Assembly: GCF_000620625.1 (NCBI RefSeq)
Contig: NZ_JIAW01000017.1
Location: forward strand, 124,001 to 188,000
From: Mycobacterium sp. URHB0044
Lineage (GTDB): Bacteria > Actinomycetota > Actinomycetes > Mycobacteriales > Mycobacteriaceae
DNA: 64,000 bases
Reading direction: 5' to 3'
The position numbers and the translations under genes were made by a program. The notes under the pieces are model-generated. The model saw only the letters and a list, made by a program, of their open reading frames with translations. It did no database searches and was not told the DNA's origin. Positions 60,608-64,000 of this stretch are shown in pieces. Position 1 is the stretch's first letter, and each line of letters begins with the position of its first letter.

Positions 60608-62458
60608 TCAGCTTCCGTAGCGCACGTACCATTGCTCGAACGCATAGATGGCCCAGAGGAAGTTCTCGTGGTTGCGGCGACCACTCGAGTGTTCGTCGAC
60701 CAACTTGGCCACTGAGCCTGGGCGGAAGAATCCGGTCGAAGTCAACCAGCCGCCCAGCACCGCTTGGCGTAGTGCGGGCTCGAGCGGGCCGCGGAACCAC
60801 TGGCGGATCGGCACGGAGAAACCCTGCTTCGGTCGTGCGAAGAGGTCCGCCGGTAGCATTCGCTCGAGTACCTGTCGAAGCACTTGCTTTTGTCCGAGAC
60901 TCCCGGTGCGAAGACATCCCGGCAGCGCCCGCGCAAATTCGACGACTCGATAGTCGAGTAACGGATTGCGTGCCTCGAGTCCGTGCGCCATGGTCGCTCG
61001 GTCAACCTTGACGAGAATGTCGTCGACGAGGTACGAGCGCAGGTCGAGATCCATGTAGCGCTCGATGAGGGTGCCCGCCGGTACTTCGGAACCAAGCCGA
61101 TGGTCGAACCAGTCTGCGGCGCCCGCCGCGAAGCCGCTCACGACGCCGCGGTATGGCCGCCTCTTGAGTGGGCCGCGCATGTAAGCGTAGAGGTCGCTGG
61201 TGCTCGGTTGGGCTAGAGCGGCGAGTCCCATTGCGGCACTGTGAGGTAACGGCAGCGCGGGTGTCGCGCGCAGGAGCGGCGCGGCGAAGGCGCTGCGTCG
61301 GCGCCATGGGTCCAAGCCCGCGAGTCGGCCGTACCAGGGGTAGCCGGCGAACAGTTCGTCACCGCCGTCGCCGGACAATGCGACGGTCACCTCTGTACGG
61401 GCGAGCCGCGCAATCGCTAGCGATGGGATCGCAGATGCGTCTGCGAAAGGTTCGTCGTAATGTTCGGGCACTTCCTTGGCGATTGCCAGCAAGTCGCCGG
61501 GGCGCAGCACTAGTTCCTCGTGGCGCGTGCCTAAGCGGCGCGCTACTTCGCGTGCGTGGGCCGACTCGTCGAACTCCGTCTCGTCGAAGCCGATCGTGAA
61601 GGTGCGCACCGTATCCGAGTTACGGCACATGAGAGCGACCACTGTGGACGAGTCGATGCCACCACTTAGAAATGCCCCGACGGGGACGTCGCTGATGAGC
61701 CGGTAGCGCACGCTCGAGTCAAGCAATTCCTCGAGTGCGTCCGCCGCGCTCGCGGTGCTATCCACTGACGCCGTGCCGCGCGGGCTGAGCGACCAGTATC
61801 TCTCCACGCGGGTCGAACCGTCGGCCCCGCACTCGAGCCACGTTCCAGGCTCGAGTTTGTGCACCGCACGGTAAATCGAATGGGGTGCAGGGATATACGA
61901 CATCTGGAAGAAGAGGTCCGTCGCTTCGGCGGAGATTTCACGTGAGACGTCTGCGAATGCCGTCACGGCCTTCAACGTTGAACCGAAGACGATCCGCCGC
62001 CCGTCCTGCGCATAGTAGAGGGGCTTCACCCCCAGGCGGTCGCGCGTGAGCCAAAGGCGGCGGCGATGTCCGTCCCACAGCGCAAAGGCGAACATGCCGT
62101 TGAAGTGGTGCAGGCACTCCACACCCCATTCGCGGTATGCGGCGAGAATCACCTCGGTGTCGGTCTGCGTCGCGAAGCGGTGCCCTGCGGCGGCGAGTTC
62201 TTTGCGCAGCTCGCGGAAGTTGTAGATCTCGCCGTTGAAGGTGATCACTAGCGCGCCGTCAGCATCATGCATGGGCTGCGCGCCACGCTCGGACAGGTCA
62301 AGTACGGAAAGTCGGCGATGGGCTAGTCCGACGGCGCCGTCGGTCCAGGTGCCGGCGCCGTCGGGGCCGCGGTTGGAGAGTGTGTTTCGCGCTCGAGTCA
62401 GGGCGACGTCGTCTACCGGTGTGCCGTCGAAATTCAGCCGTCCGACTATTCCGCACAT
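60608..62458 (-). CDS. asnB: Asparagine synthase (glutamine-hydrolysing), polysaccharide-associated
   Basis: A 616-residue glutamine amidotransferase. Residues 1-200 are a class II glutaminase with Cys2 as nucleophile (MCGIVGRLNFDG). The C-terminal synthetase domain has the ATP pyrophosphatase loop AFLSGGIDSSTVVALM. Paralogues in polysaccharide loci often amidate uronic acids or other carboxylates rather than aspartate. Given the UDP-glucuronate pathway nearby, it may make a uronamide. It is convergent with the epimerase gene, 80 nt apart. Confidence 0.9.
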   Translation of the reverse strand: MCGIVGRLNFDGTPVDDVALTRARNTLSNRGPDGAGTWTDGAVGLAHRRLSVLDLSERGAQPMHDADGALVITFNGEIYNFRELRKELAAAGHRFATQTDTEVILAAYREWGVECLHHFNGMFAFALWDGHRRRLWLTRDRLGVKPLYYAQDGRRIVFGSTLKAVTAFADVSREISAEATDLFFQMSYIPAPHSIYRAVHKLEPGTWLECGADGSTRVERYWSLSPRGTASVDSTASAADALEELLDSSVRYRLISDVPVGAFLSGGIDSSTVVALMCRNSDTVRTFTIGFDETEFDESAHAREVARRLGTRHEELVLRPGDLLAIAKEVPEHYDEPFADASAIPSLAIARLARTEVTVALSGDGGDELFAGYPWYGRLAGLDPWRRRSAFAAPLLRATPALPLPHSAAMGLAALAQPSTSDLYAYMRGPLKRRPYRGVVSGFAAGAADWFDHRLGSEVPAGTLIERYMDLDLRSYLVDDILVKVDRATMAHGLEARNPLLDYRVVEFARALPGCLRTGSLGQKQVLRQVLERMLPADLFARPKQGFSVPIRQWFRGPLEPALRQAVLGGWLTSTGFFRPGSVAKLVDEHSSGRRNHENFLWAIYAFEQWYVRYGS

Positions 62459-62574
62459 CCGTATCAGCGCCCGAGGCTGCGCGTCGGTGAACTACGGACG
62501 TTCCGATTGGCCACATGGATCCTTCGTCACGATGATGCCGGCACCGTCTTGTGCGGGCCGGGCCGTCTAGGGGC

Positions 62575-63714
62575 TCAGACGCTCGCCTCGCCGAGAACGT
62601 AATCAAGAAGCTGCGCATAGCGTGCGTCGGCGTCAGACTTCTTGGCGCGGAACGCCTCGATTTGGCGCGTGCGCGCATTTCGCAGTTCACCGGAGCGGAC
62701 GAGGTCCTCGACGGCCGCCACGAGGTCCTCAGTGCAGTTCGGCCCGGCCTCGATCATCCGGCTGACCGTGTCCTGAAGAACCCAGGGAACACCCGCCCAA
62801 CGGGTCGAGACGATGGCGGCCCCACCGGCCATCGCTTCGTAGAGCACGTTCGGTTGGGCTTCCTGACTGAACCGAGTCGGAAAGACGAACACGTCGCATG
62901 CCTGGAAGAAAGCAGCTTTCGCGACACCGAACACTTCGCCGCGATAGTCGAGGCGGTCACCGAGTGTGCGCTGCAGGGCCGTCAGCCGCGCCTCGTTCCT
63001 GCTCCCGATCGGGCGACCGGCGAGCAGGAAACGCGCATCGGCTCCGAGCTTTTCGGCAAGCTTCGGCAACGCGTCGGCGACCACGTCGAAGCCCTTGTCC
63101 TCCACCAAGTTACTGAGGAAGCCCACAGTGACGGGCGAGTGCGCGCTTGCATCGGGCCCCGCGGCCAGTTCGAGGTCACAGGTCGCCGCGTTGGGCACGT
63201 ACATGGAACGGAAGTCCGCCGGATAGACGGTCTTGAATCTGTCCTCCATGACGGGGTCGAGAAAGACGTGCAGCGTCTTGTCGGGCGCGGTGCGCAGAAG
63301 CCGTGCCATGAAACGGGATCGATTGTGGATGTGGTTGTAGTTTCGATGGTGAATTACCAGCCGCGGGAACCTCGCAGCGGCTGTTCGCGCATAGGCAGCT
63401 GAGAACGCCACGCCGGGGCCCCCGTCGGGGACGAGGTAGACGGTCGCACCAGCGGCGGCGGCACGCGTCGAGGCGATCCTCCTTATATTGCTCGCGAAAC
63501 CCAGTGTCTTGTTGGCATAGATCGAGAGCGAGCGAGTGTGCTCGGCGCGTGAGCGGGTCTTGTTGGTGGCCAACCGGCATACTTGCGCCCCGCGTGCCTC
63601 GAGCGCATTGCAAACGATGGCAGTGTTCTTCGCTGCGCCACCGACGAACGGTGGGAACGGCCCAATCGCGAGAACGCGCCGCCGAGTCCTGCCGGTGCCG
63701 CCGCGGATGATCAC
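62575..63714 (-). CDS. Glycosyltransferase family 4
   Basis: A 379-residue GT-B glycosyltransferase. N-terminal acceptor motif VLAIGPFPPFVGGAAKNTA; donor-binding half with VGFLSNLVEDKGFDVVADAL, VFVFPTRFSQEAQPNVLYEAMAGGAAIV (the E-x7-E region). GTG start overlapping the upstream epimerase stop by 4 nt (GTGA). It lies upstream of asnB on the same strand, 116 nt apart. Its donor sugar is unknown. Confidence 0.9.
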   Translation of the reverse strand: MIIRGGTGRTRRRVLAIGPFPPFVGGAAKNTAIVCNALEARGAQVCRLATNKTRSRAEHTRSLSIYANKTLGFASNIRRIASTRAAAAGATVYLVPDGGPGVAFSAAYARTAAARFPRLVIHHRNYNHIHNRSRFMARLLRTAPDKTLHVFLDPVMEDRFKTVYPADFRSMYVPNAATCDLELAAGPDASAHSPVTVGFLSNLVEDKGFDVVADALPKLAEKLGADARFLLAGRPIGSRNEARLTALQRTLGDRLDYRGEVFGVAKAAFFQACDVFVFPTRFSQEAQPNVLYEAMAGGAAIVSTRWAGVPWVLQDTVSRMIEAGPNCTEDLVAAVEDLVRSGELRNARTRQIEAFRAKKSDADARYAQLLDYVLGEASV

Positions 63715-64000
63715 GGCTCAGGGCTCCAGGCGGGCTTTGCGCCAGCCTTGTACCAATCCGCGGTGCGACCCATGGCGACATCGAAGGGCACGTAGGGGAA
63801 CGCCATCGCTTGATGCGTGACCTCGAGGGGTACCACGTAATCGGTTGACATTCGCATCACGCGCTCGCGATCTAGTGGAAAGGGCAGACCGACGCGGCGC
63901 AGAAGCGTTCCCGCCTCGCCGGCGCGTTGCAGTAGGGCCGCCGGGAACCGGCGTACCGGCCTTCCGCGTAGTGCCATGGACATGCCGTCGAGGAACTGCG
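63711..64000 (-). CDS. NAD-dependent epimerase/dehydratase, C-terminal part (cut by window end)
   Basis: Only the last 96 residues or so are in the window; the start lies beyond 64000. The sequence (QFLDGMSMALRGRPVRRFP, then a helix with LLRRVGLPFPLD and the final FDVAMGRTADWY) resembles the C-terminus of extended short-chain dehydrogenases that modify nucleotide sugars. No catalytic motif is visible in this part. It is translationally coupled to the following glycosyltransferase, so it belongs to the polysaccharide locus. The substrate cannot be named. Confidence 0.7.
   Translation of the reverse strand, partial: QFLDGMSMALRGRPVRRFPAALLQRAGEAGTLLRRVGLPFPLDRERVMRMSTDYVVPLEVTHQAMAFPYVPFDVAMGRTADWYKAGAKPAWSPEP

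Overview
The window is GC-rich actinobacterial DNA with the gene set of a mycobacterium, most likely a rapid-growing Mycolicibacterium-type species. The evidence is an MmpS/MmpL pair, two mycolic-acid cyclopropane-synthase-family methyltransferases, hadABC, an FadD-type fatty-acyl-AMP ligase, many GTG/TTG starts and probable leaderless promoters. The block recD-recB-recC ... echA3 ... metallo-hydrolase - tRNA-Thr/Met - rpmG - hadABC - tRNA-Trp - secE-nusG-rplK-rplA (33000-51459) follows the order I recall for Rv0629c-Rv0641 of M. tuberculosis. No organism name can be proven from the sequence alone.

Layout. 1-5 kb: a hypothetical gene, then a GntR regulator divergent from an aldolase / MFS transporter / nitrilase catabolic operon. 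5-11 kb: a tetR-mmpS-mmpL export operon, a vapBC toxin-antitoxin pair and a PucR-type regulator. 11-14 kb: a GMC oxidoreductase and small membrane proteins. 14-19 kb: a tightly overlapped five-gene cassette of two DNA cytosine-5 methyltransferases, a 129-aa unknown protein, a McrB-like AAA+ ATPase and a McrC-like PD-(D/E)XK protein. I read it as a multi-subunit restriction-modification system in the style of LlaJI or BsuMI. 19-22 kb: a metal-response cassette (SAM methyltransferase, CmtR-like sensor, cation transporter with a cysteine-rich tail) between two diverged copies of a 44-bp repeat, then an Xre/RES toxin-antitoxin locus whose toxin lacks its N-terminal half. 22-33 kb: metabolic and envelope genes, including a Vsr mismatch endonuclease that suits a genome carrying 5-methylcytosine, an L,D-transpeptidase and an acyl-AMP ligase.

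33-51 kb is conserved core: RecBCD, the mycolic-acid dehydratase HadABC, tRNAs and the secE-nusG-L11-L1 transcription/translation block. Several accessory genes lie between recC and echA3.

53-64 kb is a surface-polysaccharide locus. A low-molecular-weight tyrosine phosphatase faces away from a long, gene-free leader. Then come a single-chain UDP-glucuronate decarboxylase-UDP-glucose dehydrogenase fusion, a glycosyltransferase, a polyprenyl-phosphate sugar transferase and a GDP-mannose 3,5-epimerase-like enzyme. Convergent to these are an asparagine synthase-type amidotransferase, a second glycosyltransferase and an epimerase cut by the window edge. Together they predict a polymer made from UDP-glucuronate/UDP-xylose and a GDP-mannose-derived sugar on a polyprenyl carrier. 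The features I would follow up first are the methyltransferase-McrBC cassette with its unknown small subunit, and the decarboxylase-dehydrogenase fusion.
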